Source: Bradyrhizobium sp. 132
Lineage (GTDB): Bacteria; Pseudomonadota; Alphaproteobacteria; Rhizobiales; Xanthobacteraceae
Reading direction: 5' to 3'
DNA length: 64,000 nucleotides
Assembly: GCF_023074185.1 (NCBI RefSeq)
Contig: NZ_JADPKY010000106.1
Location: 184,254-248,253, forward strand
Positions within the stretch are counted from its first letter, which is position 1, and the number at the start of each line of letters is the position of its first letter. Position numbers and translations under genes: made by a program. The notes under the pieces are model-generated. The model was not told the DNA's origin and made no database searches. It worked only from the letters and a program-made list of their open reading frames with translations. Positions 33,101-42,491 of the stretch are shown piece after piece.

Positions 33101-35287
33101 TCAGGCGAAGGTGATGTTCTGGTCGCGCAGCGGCACCGAGCGGATGCGCTTGCCCGTCGCCGCGAAGTACGCATTGAGCACCGCCGGCGCCGCGACGCCG
33201 ATGGTCGGCTCGCCGACTCCGCCCCAGAACCCGCCGCTCGGCACCATCACCGATTCGACCTTCGGCATCTCATTGATGCGCATCGAATTGTAGGTGTCGA
33301 AGTTGGTTTGCTCGATCTTGCCGTCCTTGACGGTGCAGCCGCCGTAGAACAACGCGCTAAGGCCATAGACGAAGGAGCCCGCGATCTGCCGCTCCACCTG
33401 TGCCGGATTGACGACGTAGCCGGGATCGGTGGAGGCGACGATACGAAGCACCTTGATCTTGTTGCCGTCGGTCACCGAGATTTCGGCAGCGCCGGCGACA
33501 TAGCTGCCATAGCCCATCACCTGCGCGATGCCGCGATAGACGCCCTGCGGCGCCGGCGTGCTCCAGCCGATCTTCTCGGCCACGGCATTGAGCACCGCGA
33601 GATGCTTGGGGTGATTGCCCATCAGCTTGCGGCGGAATTCGAGCGGGTCCTGGCCTGCGGCCTGGGCCAGCTCGTCCATGAAGCATTCCATGTAGATCGC
33701 GTTGTGATTGACGTTGACGCCACGCCAGAAGCCGGGCGGAACGTGCGGGTTGCGCATCGCGTGCTCGACCAGCAGGTTCGGCACGGAGTAGCCGAACGCG
33801 GCTTCGCCGGTCTGGGCGACGCCCTGGAATGCGGCCGGATCCATGCCGTTCTGCAGCGCTTCGGGACGCAGCGAGAACAGGATCGACTGCCCGGACAGAC
33901 GGTAGTGCAGCGCGATCAGATTGTTGTCGGCATCGAACGCGCCGGTCATCTTACACTGGGTGATCGGGTGATACTTGCCGTGCGCCATGTCCTCTTCGCG
34001 AGACCACAACAGCTTGATCGGCGTGCCCGGCATCTCCTTGGCGATGATGACGGCCTGGCGAACATAGTCGGTCTGGCCGCGCCGGCCGAAACCGCCGCCG
34101 GGCATCACCTTGTACACGTCGCACTTCTCCGCCGGCAGGCCGGAGGCTTCCAGCACCGCCGCGAAGACAGCTTCTCCGTTCTGTGTGCCACACCAGACCT
34201 CGCATTTGTCCGCCGTGTAGAGCGCCGTGGCGTTCATCGGCTCCATGGTGGCGTGGTTCTGGTAGGGATAGCTGTAGACGGCCTCGACCTTCTTGGCGGC
34301 AGTTGCAATCGCCGCCTTCGCGTCGCCGTTCTTGTTGCCGACATAGGCCGGCTGCGCGTTGTCGAGGCCCTCGGCCAGCCACTTTGCAATCGATTCGCTC
34401 GAGACCTTGGCGTTGTCGCCCTCGTCCCAGACGATCGGCAGCGCCTCCAGCGCGGTCTTGGCGTGCCACCAGGTGTCGGCAACGACCGCGACCGCGGTAT
34501 CGCCGACCTTGACGATCTTCTTGACGCCCTTCATCCCGGCGATCTTGGCTTCGTCAAAGCTCTTCACCTTGCCGCCGAACACCGGGCAGTCCTTGATCGC
34601 GGCGTTCAGCATGCTCGGCAGCTTGACGTCGATGCCGTAGATCATGGTGCCGGTGGTCTTCTCGGCGGTGTCGAGCCGCTTCACGCCCTTGCCGATCAGC
34701 TTCCAGTCCTTGGGGTCCTTCAGCTTGACGTCGGCCGGTGGCGTCAGCTTGGCCGCGGCCTCGGCGACCTTGCCGTAGGTCGTGGTCTTGCCCGAGGGCG
34801 TATGGGTGATGACGCTGTTGGCGGCCGTGCATTCGGATGCCGGCACTTTCCACGTCTCGGCGGCGGCCTGGATCAGCATCACGCGCGCGGTGGCGCCGCC
34901 CTTGCGGACGTAGTCTTGCGAAGAGCGGATGCCGCGGCTGCCGCCGGTCGAGAAATCGCCCCAGACGCGCTTGCGGGCGACGCTTTGGCCGGGCGTCGGA
35001 TATTCGGTCGAGACTTTCGACCAGTCGCATTCGAGCTCCTCGGCGACGAGCTGGGCGAGGCCGGTGAGCGAGCCCTGGCCCATCTCGGAGCGGGCGATGC
35101 GGATGACGACGGTGTCGTCGGGCCGGACCACGACCCAGGCGCCGATCTCGGGCGAGCCGTCGGCCGCGCGGACCACGGCGGGGCCGCCGAAGGGGATGTC
35201 GAGGCCGATTGCGAGGCCGGCGCCGACCGCGGCCGTGCCGATGACGAAGGCGCGGCGGTTGAGCCGCGGTGAAACATGCTGATTCAT
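33101..35287 (-). CDS. Molybdopterin-binding subunit, isoquinoline oxidoreductase-type molybdenum hydroxylase
   Basis: A 728-aa xanthine-oxidase-family catalytic subunit with twin-arginine signal (NRRAFVIGTAAVGAGLAIG). It binds the molybdenum cofactor in two large domains: SEMGQGSLTGLAQLVAEELE, GGFGRRGQTDYVRQAV and PGFWRGVNVNHNAIYMECF are typical. The catalytic Glu lies in GVGEPTIGVAAPAV near the C-terminus. Such two-subunit enzymes lack the FAD subunit and pass electrons to cytochrome c. Substrate may be an N-heterocycle or an aldehyde; not determinable. It pairs with the Fe-S subunit 10 bases upstream. Confidence 0.88.
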   Translation of the reverse strand: MNQHVSPRLNRRAFVIGTAAVGAGLAIGLDIPFGGPAVVRAADGSPEIGAWVVVRPDDTVVIRIARSEMGQGSLTGLAQLVAEELECDWSKVSTEYPTPGQSVARKRVWGDFSTGGSRGIRSSQDYVRKGGATARVMLIQAAAETWKVPASECTAANSVITHTPSGKTTTYGKVAEAAAKLTPPADVKLKDPKDWKLIGKGVKRLDTAEKTTGTMIYGIDVKLPSMLNAAIKDCPVFGGKVKSFDEAKIAGMKGVKKIVKVGDTAVAVVADTWWHAKTALEALPIVWDEGDNAKVSSESIAKWLAEGLDNAQPAYVGNKNGDAKAAIATAAKKVEAVYSYPYQNHATMEPMNATALYTADKCEVWCGTQNGEAVFAAVLEASGLPAEKCDVYKVMPGGGFGRRGQTDYVRQAVIIAKEMPGTPIKLLWSREEDMAHGKYHPITQCKMTGAFDADNNLIALHYRLSGQSILFSLRPEALQNGMDPAAFQGVAQTGEAAFGYSVPNLLVEHAMRNPHVPPGFWRGVNVNHNAIYMECFMDELAQAAGQDPLEFRRKLMGNHPKHLAVLNAVAEKIGWSTPAPQGVYRGIAQVMGYGSYVAGAAEISVTDGNKIKVLRIVASTDPGYVVNPAQVERQIAGSFVYGLSALFYGGCTVKDGKIEQTNFDTYNSMRINEMPKVESVMVPSGGFWGGVGEPTIGVAAPAVLNAYFAATGKRIRSVPLRDQNITFA

Positions 35288-35297
35288 GATGGGATCC

Positions 35298-35747
35298 TTA
35301 CGCGCTTGCGATCGTGTGGATCGCTTCGCGCACCTGCTGGAAGGTGCCGCAGCGGCAGATATTGGTGATAGCCTCGTCGATGTCAGCGTCGGTCGGCTTG
35401 GGCTTCTCGTTGAGGAGCGCCGCCACCGCCATGATCATGCCGCTCTGGCAATAGCCGCATTGCGGCACGTCTTGGGCGATCCAGGCTTCCTGCACCTTGT
35501 GCAGCGACTTGCCGGAGGCGAGCCCTTCGATGGTCGTGATCTTCTTGCCCACGGCCTCGCTGACCGAAACCCCGCAGGAGCGGGTGGCGACGCCGTCGAT
35601 GTGAACGGTGCAGGCGCCGCATTGTGCAATGCCGCAGCCATATTTGGTGCCGGTCAGACCGGCATTCTCGCGGATTGCCCACAGCAGCGGCGTATCCGGC
35701 TCGACGTCGAGCGTGAAGGCTTTTTCGTTGATTGTAAGGTTTGCCAT
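35298..35747 (-). CDS. (2Fe-2S)-binding subunit of the molybdenum hydroxylase
   Basis: A 149-aa protein carrying two [2Fe-2S] clusters: plant-type ferredoxin cysteines in GCGIAQCGACTVHIDG and the following RSC, and the helical cluster in QCGYCQSGM and CRCG. I chose the ATG at 35747 (MANLTINEK) because AGGGGACT precedes it; an in-frame ATG at 35774 is the longer alternative. It shuttles electrons from the Mo site of the partner to an acceptor. First gene of the minus-strand run that leads to sox. Confidence 0.93.
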   Translation of the reverse strand: MANLTINEKAFTLDVEPDTPLLWAIRENAGLTGTKYGCGIAQCGACTVHIDGVATRSCGVSVSEAVGKKITTIEGLASGKSLHKVQEAWIAQDVPQCGYCQSGMIMAVAALLNEKPKPTDADIDEAITNICRCGTFQQVREAIHTIASA

Positions 35748-36009
35748 CGCAGTCCCCTGATTGGTCCAATCCACCGATAGGACTCAGGGGCGCAATGTGT
35801 CCGGCAAATTGGAAACCTTCAAATCAACAGTCTGAGGGGTGGCTGGACCTGGCTGGACCCTCCTTGGACGCCCGCGGCACGGCTTGGGGCGACGTATGCC
35901 GGCGTCCGCGTGCAGACACCCTTGGAACCGAGAGCGACAGTTTGTCCGTTTTGCCGGGGTGCAAGTCGACAATGCTCTGCTACAGTGGGATCAAGCCAAA
36001 AGGGGTTCC

Positions 36010-37629
36010 ATGAACGCACCGCAGCCTTGCAACGTCCTGATGCTCTATCCGCTGTTCTCGGCAGAATCCTTCTGGAGCTTTGGCGAATCCTGCAAAGTGT
36101 TGGGCGTGAAGCGCCCCGCCGCCCCCTTGGGCCTGATCACCGTTGCCGCGATGTTGCCCGAGAGCTGGACGGTCCGGCTGATCGATTGCAACACGCAATC
36201 CTTCGGCGACGAGGATCTGTCCTGGGCCGACGTCGTCTTCACCGGCGGAATGATGCCGCAGCAGGCCGACACGCTGCGCCTGATCGAAACGTGCCGTGCT
36301 GCGGGCAAGCCGGTGGTGGTCGGCGGTCCCGATCCCACCTCGAGCCCCCACATCTATAAGAGGGCCGACTTCCAGGTGCTCGGCGAGGCCGAGAGCGTCA
36401 TCGACGAATTCATCGCGGCCTGGGACAGTGGCGCACGGTCCGGCGTCTTCATCGCACCGAAATTCCAGGCCGACGTCACCAAAACGCCGGTGCCGCGCTT
36501 CGACCTGCTGAAGTTCGAGGACTACCTTTATCTCGGTGTGCAGTATTCGCGCGGCTGTCCGTTTACCTGCGAGTTCTGCGACATCATCGAGCTCTATGGA
36601 CGCGTGCCGCGGACCAAGACAAACGCGCAGATCCTGATCGAGCTCGATACGCTCTACGCAATGGGTTACCGCGGCCATCTCGACTTCGTCGACGACAATT
36701 TCATCGGCAACAAGAAGTCGCTCCGGCTGTTTCTGCCCCAGCTCGCCGAATGGCAACGCGCTCACGGCTATCCCTTCGAATTGTCGACTGAAGCCTCGGT
36801 CAATCTGGCCGACGATCCCGAGCTATTGGACCTGATGGGTGCGGCGAACTTCTTCGCCATCTTCGTCGGCATCGAAAGTCCGGACCCGGCGACGCTGGTC
36901 GCGATGCGGAAAAAGCAGAACACGCGGCGCAACATCGCCGAGAGCATCCACAAAATCTACGCCGCTGGCATGCTCGTCACCGCGGGTTTTATCGTCGGCT
37001 TCGACAATGAGAAGCTCTCGATGGCGGATGCCATGATCGACTTCATCGAAGAGGCGGCGATCCCCGTCAGCATGGTCGGCCTGCTCTATGCCTTGCCGAA
37101 CACGCAGCTTACGCGCCGCCTGGAGCGCGAAGGCCGGCTGCACCCGGGCCACGACCTGGCGCCGACCATCGGCGCCGATCAGTGCACCGCCGGGATCAAC
37201 TTCGATCCGGTGCGCCCGTTGCGCGACATCCTGATGGACTACAAGCGCGTGCTGGAGCACATCTACAGCCCGACGGCCTATGCGAGGCGCATCGACCGTC
37301 TGATGACGCTGCTCGACCGCTCTCGCCAGCGCCAGGAGCTCGCGGAAGGCGATATCCGCGCCCGGATCGGCGCGATGGAAACGGTGCACAAGGTGGTCAC
37401 AGCCCTTCCCGAGGCGCGCGGGCCGCTGTGGCAGACCTTCATGAACTGCGCCAAGCGCGACACGTCATCGGCGCGGATCGCCGTGCAGATGATCGCTGCC
37501 TATGCGCATCTCGGACCGTTCTCGCGCAAGGTCATCGATGCCATCGACGCACGCCTCGCTGCGCTCGACGAGGAGACGGTCATTCCGGTGGCGACGATCG
37601 ACGCGACGGCGGCTCGACATCTGGCTTGA
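36010..37629 (+). CDS. B12-binding-domain radical SAM protein (DUF4070-type)
   Basis: A 539-aa protein. An N-terminal cobalamin-binding-like domain (about 10-150, with FTGGMMPQQADTLRL and VVGGPDPTSSP) is followed by the radical SAM core with SRGCPFTCEFCDI (CxxxCxxC) at about 186 and a C-terminal DUF4070-like helical domain. The family includes the hopanoid methylase HpnP, but the N-terminus differs, so I do not call it HpnP. It likely modifies a lipid or small molecule. Divergent from the molybdenum hydroxylase across 262 bp. Confidence 0.86.
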   Translation: MNAPQPCNVLMLYPLFSAESFWSFGESCKVLGVKRPAAPLGLITVAAMLPESWTVRLIDCNTQSFGDEDLSWADVVFTGGMMPQQADTLRLIETCRAAGKPVVVGGPDPTSSPHIYKRADFQVLGEAESVIDEFIAAWDSGARSGVFIAPKFQADVTKTPVPRFDLLKFEDYLYLGVQYSRGCPFTCEFCDIIELYGRVPRTKTNAQILIELDTLYAMGYRGHLDFVDDNFIGNKKSLRLFLPQLAEWQRAHGYPFELSTEASVNLADDPELLDLMGAANFFAIFVGIESPDPATLVAMRKKQNTRRNIAESIHKIYAAGMLVTAGFIVGFDNEKLSMADAMIDFIEEAAIPVSMVGLLYALPNTQLTRRLEREGRLHPGHDLAPTIGADQCTAGINFDPVRPLRDILMDYKRVLEHIYSPTAYARRIDRLMTLLDRSRQRQELAEGDIRARIGAMETVHKVVTALPEARGPLWQTFMNCAKRDTSSARIAVQMIAAYAHLGPFSRKVIDAIDARLAALDEETVIPVATIDATAARHLA

Positions 37630-37633
37630 GGGT

Positions 37634-39022
37634 CTACTTCACCGCCAGCCGCAAGAAGCTCATCACGCTGCCGAGCGCGGCAAAGCCGGCGCCAAGTGCC
37701 AACGCGACGATGGCGCCGTCGTGACCGGCGAGGGCAAAGCACAGGGCGGCGAGTGCCGCTCCCGTGGTCTGCCCGGTCAGGCGCGCGGTTGCGACGATGC
37801 CCGAGGCGCTGCCGCTGCGGTGAGGCGGCGCGCTCGACATCACCGCCTTCATGTTCGGCGCCTGGAAGAACCCGAACCCCATGCCGCAGATCACCATCCG
37901 CCAGATGATGTCGGGGATAGCAGGATTGGCCGGAAGCATCGCGAGCAGCGCCATGCCGATGCCGAGCAGCACGAGGCCGATGCCGCCCAACAATCCGACC
38001 GCATGCCGGTCGGAGAGACGCCCCGCGATCGGCGCCATGATGCCGACCACCAGCGGCCACGGCGTCATGAAAAATCCGGTCTCGACCTGCGAGCGGCCCA
38101 GCACGTCCTCGAAATAGAACGGCAGCGAGACGAAGGCGAGGCCCTGCACCGCAAAGGAGCACACGGCCGTCGCCGCCGACAATGCGAACATCGGCCGGCT
38201 GAACAGGTCGATCGGCAGCATCGGCGCCGGATGGTCGGCATGGCGGCGCGTCAGGACGAAGCCGAGCACGAGCGCCGTGACCAGCTCGATGCCCACGACC
38301 ACAGGCGAGAGATTATGCGCGGCGCTGCCGATGCCCGTGATGAACAGGCCGAGGCAGGCCGACGCCAGGATCGCGCCGAGAAAGTCAAAGCCGTGATCGG
38401 CGCGCGGCGTCTTCGGCAGCATCGCAAAGCCGATGCCGATCGCGACGAGGCCGAACGGGATGTTGACGGCGAACAGCCACGGCCATGGGCCGACCGCGAG
38501 AATGGCGGAGGCAATCGACGGCCCGAAGGTGAAGGCGGTCGCGACCACCAGCGCGTTGTGACCGAAGCCGCGGCCGAGCATCCTGCTGGGATAGACGAAG
38601 CGCACCAGCGCCGTGTTGACGCTCATGATGCCGCTGGCGCCGAGCCCTTGCAGCGTGCGCGCAACCAAGAGACTGTCCAGCGACCACGCCTCCGCGCAGA
38701 ACAGCGAGGCGATGGTGAACAGGATCAGGCCGCCGAGATAGATGCGCTGGTGCCCGACGATCTCGCCGAGCGCCCCGAGCGGCAGCAGCGTCGCCACCAG
38801 CGCGATCTGATAGACGTTGACCACCCAGACCGACTGCTCCGGCGTGACATGCAGATCGGCGGCAATGGCGGGCAGCGCGATGTTGGCGATCGCGGTGTCG
38901 AGCGAGGCCATCGCCAGCGCGGTGAAGATCGCGGCGATCGCCCAGCGCCGCCGCGCGACCGGCAGGCCGTCGGAAATGGTGTGGTCGGGCTCGCGCGCGG
39001 CGGCAGGTAACGTGATTGTCAT
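37634..39022 (-). CDS. MFS multidrug exporter (DHA2/14-TM type)
   Basis: A 462-aa transporter. The start is ATG 39022 (MTITLPAAA), preceded by a long antisense open frame. The N-terminal ASLDTAIANIALPAIAADL and WVVNVYQIALVATLLPLGAL are DHA2-type signatures, and LGRGFGHNALVVATAF follows. It exports a hydrophobic compound using the proton gradient. Convergent with the radical SAM gene (4-bp gap) and divergent from the dehydrogenase at 39186. Confidence 0.88.
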   Translation of the reverse strand: MTITLPAAAREPDHTISDGLPVARRRWAIAAIFTALAMASLDTAIANIALPAIAADLHVTPEQSVWVVNVYQIALVATLLPLGALGEIVGHQRIYLGGLILFTIASLFCAEAWSLDSLLVARTLQGLGASGIMSVNTALVRFVYPSRMLGRGFGHNALVVATAFTFGPSIASAILAVGPWPWLFAVNIPFGLVAIGIGFAMLPKTPRADHGFDFLGAILASACLGLFITGIGSAAHNLSPVVVGIELVTALVLGFVLTRRHADHPAPMLPIDLFSRPMFALSAATAVCSFAVQGLAFVSLPFYFEDVLGRSQVETGFFMTPWPLVVGIMAPIAGRLSDRHAVGLLGGIGLVLLGIGMALLAMLPANPAIPDIIWRMVICGMGFGFFQAPNMKAVMSSAPPHRSGSASGIVATARLTGQTTGAALAALCFALAGHDGAIVALALGAGFAALGSVMSFLRLAVK

Positions 39023-39185
39023 TGCCTTGCGCGTTGCTCCGGCGGCGGGGCTGATAAGGACTCGGCATGTACTACGGCCGGGGCGCCTGCCACAGGCATA
39101 TGCTTGCATGCTGTGTATGCGCGAAGGCTGGGCGATGAGCCTGCGCGACGGCGTATGATCGCTGCTGCAATTTCAGGGGATCGCC

Positions 39186-40247
39186 ATGCAAATCGTCGTT
39201 CTGCCCGGTGACGGCATCGGACCGGAGATCACGACCGCGACATCAGGCGTGCTGCGCGCGGCCTCCGAGCGCTTCCAGCTCAATTTGCGGCTGGAGGAGC
39301 ACGCAGTCGGGCATGCGAGCCTCAAGCAGTTCGGCACGACCGTGCGTCCCGAGCTGCTCGACATCGTCCGCGCCGCCGACGGCCTGATCCTGGGGCCGAC
39401 CGCGACGTTGGATTTCAAGGACGAGGCGCATGGCGAGATCAATCCGTCGCGGCACTTTCGCAAGAACCTCGACCTCTATGCCAATGTCAGGCCCGCGCGC
39501 ACTTATGCGGGCCGGGCCGGCCGGGCCGGCGATTTCGACCTCGTCGTGGTGCGCGAAAACACCGAAGGATTTTACGCCGACCGCAACATGGAGCAGGGCA
39601 ATGGCGAGATGCTGGTTACGCCAGACGTCGTGATCTCGCTGCGCCGGATCACGCGCCTGTGCTGCGAGCACATCGCGCACGCCGCCTGTCGTCTCGCGAT
39701 GAAGCGGCGCAGGCATCTGACCATCGTGCACAAGGCCAACGTGCTCAAGATCGGCGACGGCATGTTTCTGGATATCTGCCGCGAGGCGGCGAAAGGCTAT
39801 CCCGGCCTCGCGGTCGACGACATCCTGGTCGACGCCATGATGGCGCATGTGGTGCGCAACCCCGATCGTTTCGACGTCATCGTCGCCACCAACATGTTCG
39901 GCGATATCCTGTCCGATCTCACGGCCGAGCTCTCCGGAAGCCTCGGCCTCGGCGGCTCGCTCAATGTCGGTGACCGCTTCGCCATGGCGCAGGCGGCGCA
40001 CGGCTCGGCGCCTGACATCGCAGGCCAGGACGTCGCCAATCCGGTGTCGCTGATCCTGTCGACGGCGTTGCTGCTGGCCTGGCATGGCGAGAGGAACGGT
40101 GCTGTCCGTTACGAGGAAGCCGCGCGAGCGATCGAGGCGGCGGTGGCGACGGCGATCGGCGAGGGCAGGGCGACGCGCGACGTCGGCGGCAAGCTCGGCA
40201 CGATCGCGGCCGGGGCTGCGATCGCGGAGATCCTGCAGGCGGGGTGA
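39186..40247 (+). CDS. Isocitrate/isopropylmalate dehydrogenase-family protein
   Basis: A 353-aa NAD(P)-linked decarboxylating dehydrogenase. PGDGIGPEI at the N-terminus, VVRENTEGFYADRN, the metal-site block NMFGDILSDLTAE and AAHGSAPDIAGQ are visible. It is shorter than LeuB by about 10 residues and its substrate loop differs, so it is probably a tartrate, homoisocitrate or other 2-hydroxyacid enzyme. The gene at 60427 is a second member of the same superfamily. Confidence 0.87.
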   Translation: MQIVVLPGDGIGPEITTATSGVLRAASERFQLNLRLEEHAVGHASLKQFGTTVRPELLDIVRAADGLILGPTATLDFKDEAHGEINPSRHFRKNLDLYANVRPARTYAGRAGRAGDFDLVVVRENTEGFYADRNMEQGNGEMLVTPDVVISLRRITRLCCEHIAHAACRLAMKRRRHLTIVHKANVLKIGDGMFLDICREAAKGYPGLAVDDILVDAMMAHVVRNPDRFDVIVATNMFGDILSDLTAELSGSLGLGGSLNVGDRFAMAQAAHGSAPDIAGQDVANPVSLILSTALLLAWHGERNGAVRYEEAARAIEAAVATAIGEGRATRDVGGKLGTIAAGAAIAEILQAG

Positions 40248-40284
40248 GGTGCTTCTGCGGGTCCTTGCGCTTTTTTCTAAGGGG

Positions 40285-40416
40285 CCAAAACAAAAAACGC
40301 GAAAAGAACCCCATGCACAGTAGAAGGCCCCTTGATCGATAAGGGATTTTCGAACCGCGTCACGACGACATTCGCGGCCGCGATCACGTTGACGCGTCGG
40401 GCAAAACACTGGCAGG
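40285..40416 (-). repeat. Dispersed intergenic repeat, copy B
   Basis: Minus-strand copy of the repeat at 3380-3518: the minus strand opens with CCAGTGTTTTGCCCGACGCG and ends with TACTGTGCATGGGGTTCTTT followed by a T-rich tail. The two ends are about 90% conserved by eye, the middle is not. Confidence 0.75.
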
Positions 40417-40489
40417 ATGCTAGAGTGGCAGCGGTCGGCGAAAAGACCGGGGCCTGCGCTCATGAATGCGCGACGTCCGCTTCGAGAGC

Positions 40490-40568
40490 GTAGGATGGGT
40501 TGAGCACTTGCGAAACCATCGCGTGTCACGTTGGATGCTGTCGGCTTCGCTGCGCTCTACCATCCCAC
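40490..40568. repeat. Imperfect inverted repeat of a dispersed type
   Basis: GTAGGATGGGTTGAGCA pairs imperfectly with TGCGCTCTACCATCCCAC. I recall such GTAGGGTGGGTAGAGC-type hairpins as common noncoding elements in Bradyrhizobium; only one copy is in this window. Confidence 0.5.
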
Positions 40569-40608
40569 AAGCTGAACTCTCCGGCAGCCTCGGCCTCGTC
40601 GGCGCCCT

Positions 40609-41352
40609 CTAAAACTGATACCTCCTCAGTCCCCCATCTACCGGGATCACCGTCCCCGTGATGTACCGAGCCACGGGCGAGGCCAGAAACACCGCCAACG
40701 CCGCCAGATCTTCCGGCTCGCCCCAATAGCCGACCGGGATCTCTTCCTCCGCAAAGCGCTCGCGATAGTCCGGTGCGTAGTTGCGGCGGATCTGTTCGCT
40801 CATGATGCGGCCGGGCGGGATGCAGTTGATGGTGATGCCGTGCTCACCGATCTCGCGCGACAGGCCCTTGGCCCAGGCGTGGACGGCGGCTTTCGCCGCG
40901 AACGCGGCGTTGAGGCCTTCCGGCTCGGACTTGCCGGTGATGTTGACGATGCGGCCCCATTTGCGTTCGATCATCTGCGGCAGCAGGGCATGCGCGATGC
41001 GGCGGTAGCTGGTGAAGTTCAGCGCGATCGCCTCGTCCCATTTGCTGTCGGGCGCATCGACGGGGAGGGGGCGGCTGCCGCCGGCATTGTTGATGAGGAT
41101 GTCGACGTGGCCGAGCTGTTTTAGCGCGAAGGCCGAAATCTTCTCCGCCGCGTCCTTTTCCATCACGTCCTGCTCAAACGGCGTGATCAGGCCGGAGCCG
41201 ACTTCCTTCACCAACTCGGCGAGCAGATCGGTGCGGCGTGCCACGCCGACGACGCGCACGCCTTCGGCGGCGAGACCCTTGGCGATGGCGCGGCCAATGC
41301 CGACGCTCGCGCCCGTGACGACAGCGGTTTTTGATTTGAGGCCGAGGTCCAT
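40609..41352 (-). CDS. SDR-family protein lacking the catalytic tyrosine
   Basis: A 247-aa SDR by fold: TGASVGIGRAIAKGL (cofactor loop), NNAGG and the C-terminal PVDGG are all present. The active site is changed: the block reads GLNAAFAAKAAVHAW, so the Lys is kept but the Tyr of YxxxK is Ala, with a Phe one position later. The Ser region is NITGKSE. Normal dehydrogenase chemistry would be lost or altered. The start ATG at 41352 is preceded by a T/G-rich stretch. Stands alone, divergent from the methyltransferase. Confidence 0.84.
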   Translation of the reverse strand: MDLGLKSKTAVVTGASVGIGRAIAKGLAAEGVRVVGVARRTDLLAELVKEVGSGLITPFEQDVMEKDAAEKISAFALKQLGHVDILINNAGGSRPLPVDAPDSKWDEAIALNFTSYRRIAHALLPQMIERKWGRIVNITGKSEPEGLNAAFAAKAAVHAWAKGLSREIGEHGITINCIPPGRIMSEQIRRNYAPDYRERFAEEEIPVGYWGEPEDLAALAVFLASPVARYITGTVIPVDGGLRRYQF

Positions 41353-41509
41353 GATCACACGCTCTCTTGTTTGCTTTTTTGCTTGTTGCTGTTGGTTTTG
41401 TTGTTCGTTTCCTGCCCTGTCCCCGTCAGGGTGATTTGCCCGACCGGGACGAGCAGTGGTAACCAAGAGCCGCGTTGAAGGAAACACGAAAAAGAAAAGG
41501 CGCCGAGCG

Positions 41510-42280
41510 ATGGTCTGGGATCCGCAGCAATATCTGAAATTCTCCGGCCACCGGCTCCGGCCCGCCGTCGACTTGTTGATGCGAATTCCGGATTCTGGTC
41601 CGCGTGCGATTGCCGATCTCGGCGCCGGCGCCGGCAATGTCACCAAGCTCATCAAGGAGCGCTGGCCCGACGCAAAGGTGACGGGTGTCGAGGGCTCGGC
41701 CGAGATGGTTGCCGCCGGCCGCAAGGCAGCACCGGACGTGGAATGGTCCCATGAAGATCTCGGCCACTGGCGCCCGGCGAAGCAGTATGACGTCGTCTAT
41801 TCCAATGCCGCACTGCACTGGCTGCCCAATCATGCGGCATTGTTTCCTTCGGTCATGGAGAAGGTGACGCCCGGCGGCATGCTTGCGGTGCAGATGCCGC
41901 GCAACTTTCTGGCCCCCTCGCATGTGCTGATCGGCGAGACCGCGCTCGACGGTCCCTGGCGGTCCAAGGTCGAGCATCTCGTCACGCCGCCGCCGGTCGA
42001 AGGGCCGGCCTACTATCACGGTCTGCTTGCTCCGATGTCGGCCAATATCGACATCTGGGAGACCGAATATCTGCAGGTGCTCGAAGGCGAGAATCCCGTG
42101 AAGGAGTGGACCAAGGGGACCTGGCTGACGCGCTATCTCGACGTCTTGCAGGGCGACGAGAAGGCCGCGTTCGAAGCGGCCTATGGTGAGCGGGTCGCGA
42201 AGGCCTATCCGAAGAATGCCGCCGGGCAGACGCTGTTCCCGTTCCGGCGTCTGTTCATGGTCGCCCAGCGCCAGGGCTGA
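41510..42280 (+). CDS. tam: Trans-aconitate 2-methyltransferase
   Basis: A 256-aa SAM-dependent methyltransferase. The start at 41510 (MVWDPQQYLKF) aligns with E. coli Tam (WNPSLYLHF). IADLGAGAGNVT binds SAM, NAALHWLPNH and LAVQMPRNFLAPSHVL are Tam-specific, and the C-terminus LFPFRRLFMVAQRQG also matches. It methylates trans-aconitate, a by-product of aconitase that inhibits the TCA cycle. Cytoplasmic. Neighbours do not suggest another substrate. Confidence 0.92.
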   Translation: MVWDPQQYLKFSGHRLRPAVDLLMRIPDSGPRAIADLGAGAGNVTKLIKERWPDAKVTGVEGSAEMVAAGRKAAPDVEWSHEDLGHWRPAKQYDVVYSNAALHWLPNHAALFPSVMEKVTPGGMLAVQMPRNFLAPSHVLIGETALDGPWRSKVEHLVTPPPVEGPAYYHGLLAPMSANIDIWETEYLQVLEGENPVKEWTKGTWLTRYLDVLQGDEKAAFEAAYGERVAKAYPKNAAGQTLFPFRRLFMVAQRQG

Positions 42281-42491
42281 TTGCACCGCCGCAATGCGAC
42301 ATAAGCGCTCGCTTCCGGCAGTGGGAGCGGGGGCCGGGTTGCGCATTCAGCAGCCGTCAAGATAGCTTGGCTGCGGCAAATTGGGCTTAGGTCTAGTTGT
42401 TCGGGTGGCGGTTTGCTGCCACTACTGGACTGCAAAACTGGGCTGCAAAACAAAAAAGACCCGGTTTTAGAGGTTGTTGGGAGGTTACTTT

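Larger units (their letters stand above)
40248..40608. other. 361-bp intergenic stretch with two dispersed repeats
   Basis: It lies between the convergent dehydrogenase and SDR genes. It holds the inverted copy of the long repeat (40285-40416) and a second imperfect inverted repeat (40490-40568). No gene, promoter or RNA structure beyond these is seen. Confidence 0.7.

Noticed and set aside
32957..35272. 771-codon plus-strand open frame opposite the Mo hydroxylase
   Set aside because: Antisense shadow of the minus-strand gene, which carries all family signatures.
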